From assembly GCA_020161265.1 (NCBI GenBank), contig JAIUOC010000001.1:434001-498000 (forward strand): a DNA stretch of 64,000 nucleotides, written 5' to 3'. Position numbers and translations under genes: made by a program. The notes beneath the pieces are model-generated. The model saw nothing but the letters and a program-made list of their open reading frames with translations. It made no database searches and was not told the DNA's origin. The DNA is from Chloroflexota bacterium (lineage in GTDB: Bacteria; Chloroflexota; Chloroflexia; Chloroflexales; Herpetosiphonaceae). Below, in pieces: positions 62,955-64,000 of the stretch (position 1 is the stretch's first letter; every line of letters begins with the position of its first letter).

Positions 62955-63094
62955 TACTTTAGGACTGCGTTAACCCTCTTTTTGGTGGAGCACCAGATGG
63001 CTGATCGAGTATTTGTGGCGATGCAAATGGCTTTTAGATTTGAACTAAGCATGGATAGCAGTTAGCCAATCAGTAATGCAACTGGGCTAAGACC

Positions 63095-64000
63095 CTATGC
63101 GGAATAATGATCGAGCATTTGTGATAGATATTGTCGAAACTCTTCAACATAGGCTTGCGGTTCGATAACTTTGAGCTGAGTGCCGAAACTTGCTAAAAAT
63201 TGAAATCCCCGCCGATCGTAAGGAACATCCATGGTTGCTAATAAAAATGCCGAACCATGGTCTTCAAGTTTGCTTCGCCCATAGCGTTCGATAATTTGAT
63301 CTTTGATGCTCGGCGCTATCCATGCCTTAATTGTGATAAATTGTGGGAGATAACTCGCTTCATAGCCCTGCTCTGGCCAATCATCGCGAGGCTGAAACAC
63401 CCGTGCTCCCAGCACAATCTGATCGATCCGCGCTAATTTGAAACTGCGGTATGCCTGGCGATCTAAACAAAAGCCCCGCAAATACCAACTCGATTCGCTA
63501 AAATGGAGCGCGTAGGCCTCGACCATGCGCTGGGTTATAGCCCCGTCTTTATCAATATAATCAAACGAGACCAGTCTTTGCTTTAAAATCGATTCTTGAC
63601 ATATCTTTAAGGTTTCAAGCAGCTCAGACCGACCTTCCCAAGTATAAAACGACAGGTGAATCGTTCGATTGAGCGCTAATTGCCCAACCATTGCCTCGAT
63701 TTTTTTAATCGTTCTTGCAACTTCTTCAGTCAGGAAGATTTGTTCCAAGCCGCCAAGTGCAGTCAATATATTATGCAAATCAGCGCTAGTTAAGAGCCGT
63801 TTATCAACTTTGTATTCTTCCATGATGCCATAGCCGCCTTTGACCCCCTGAACCGCGTAGATTGGGATATTTGCTAAACTCAAGGTTTCCATATCGCGCA
63901 GAATAGTTCTTTTGGAAACATCGAAGAGCCGTGAAAATTCCTTTGCTGAAACAAGCTCTTTTTTTAGCAAGATCATGATAATTGAAATCAGGCGCTCCAC
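63095..64000 (-). CDS. HTH-11/WYL transcriptional regulator (YafY-like), cut by the window edge
   Basis: At least 301 aa. HTH-11 winged helix at the N-terminus (VSAKEFSRLFDVSKRTILRD) and WYL domain about 140-220 (SWYLRGFCLDRQAYRSFKLARI). The first codon in view is GTG, but relatives usually begin with two or three residues before this Val-Glu-Arg, so the true start probably lies just beyond 64000. It is a second WYL regulator in the window, unrelated in detail to the one at 7298. Target unknown. Confidence 0.88.
   Translation of the reverse strand: MERLISIIMILLKKELVSAKEFSRLFDVSKRTILRDMETLSLANIPIYAVQGVKGGYGIMEEYKVDKRLLTSADLHNILTALGGLEQIFLTEEVARTIKKIEAMVGQLALNRTIHLSFYTWEGRSELLETLKICQESILKQRLVSFDYIDKDGAITQRMVEAYALHFSESSWYLRGFCLDRQAYRSFKLARIDQIVLGARVFQPRDDWPEQGYEASYLPQFITIKAWIAPSIKDQIIERYGRSKLEDHGSAFLLATMDVPYDRRGFQFLASFGTQLKVIEPQAYVEEFRQYLSQMLDHYSA

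Noticed and set aside
1-64000. tRNA, rRNA or integrase/transposase genes marking an island
   Set aside because: I looked for tRNA-like T-arm sequences, rRNA-like blocks and recombinase motifs and saw none; the A+T-rich cassette has no mobility genes beside it.

Overview
The window reads like a chromosomal segment of a filamentous Chloroflexota bacterium, most like Herpetosiphon. This is inferred from the gene repertoire, not from a marker gene: Thr/Pro-rich secreted proteins with TPT-type linkers, a C11 lipoprotein, large MalT-like and NB-ARC/TPR regulators, choice-of-anchor A and FG-GAP proteins, FN3 and carbohydrate-binding modules, and WYL regulators. I found no rRNA, tRNA, CRISPR array, transposase or phage gene. 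Base composition was judged by eye only.

Layout. 1-4.7 kb: a siderophore/cobalamin-type ABC importer (lipoprotein, permease, ATPase) followed by a Crp-like regulator with a receiver-like N-terminus. 4.8-10.5 kb: a MerR/GyrI regulator with a textbook 19-bp-spacer promoter and an alpha/beta hydrolase, then a VOC protein, a WYL regulator, a DUF4287 protein, a serine hydrolase and a small acidic protein. 10.5-16.7 kb: a clostripain-like lipoprotein, an FG-GAP surface protein, and a GntR/ABC operon that looks leaderless. 16.8-22 kb: an A+T-richer two-gene cassette of unknown function (1176 and 544 aa). 22.4-25.3 kb: a metallophosphoesterase, an APH-like kinase and a membrane protein.

25.6-34 kb: a type I restriction-modification locus in the order hsdR-hsdS-X-hsdM. 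X (803 aa) is the most interesting gene here. It combines a decayed HsdR-like helicase half, an HsdS-like recognition half and a C-terminal RNxxxH motif of HEPN ribonucleases. Its position recalls PrrC-type guard toxins that sit inside hsd operons, but its architecture is different.

34-50.5 kb: a MalT-like LuxR regulator, a formylglycine-generating-enzyme-like lipoprotein, a small winged-helix regulator, a choice-of-anchor A protein, an NB-ARC/TPR ATPase, and a cell-envelope group (polysaccharide deacetylase with an apparent frameshift, esterase lipoprotein, glycosyltransferase, HAD phosphatase), then an ECF sigma factor with two membrane partners. 50.5-64 kb: a sugar-use region with xylAB behind LacI-type operators, a secreted protein, a glutaredoxin, a LacI regulator, and an 1887-aa secreted enzyme with three near-identical 344-aa toroid modules, five FN3 domains and two CBM56-like modules. 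A WYL regulator runs off the right edge.
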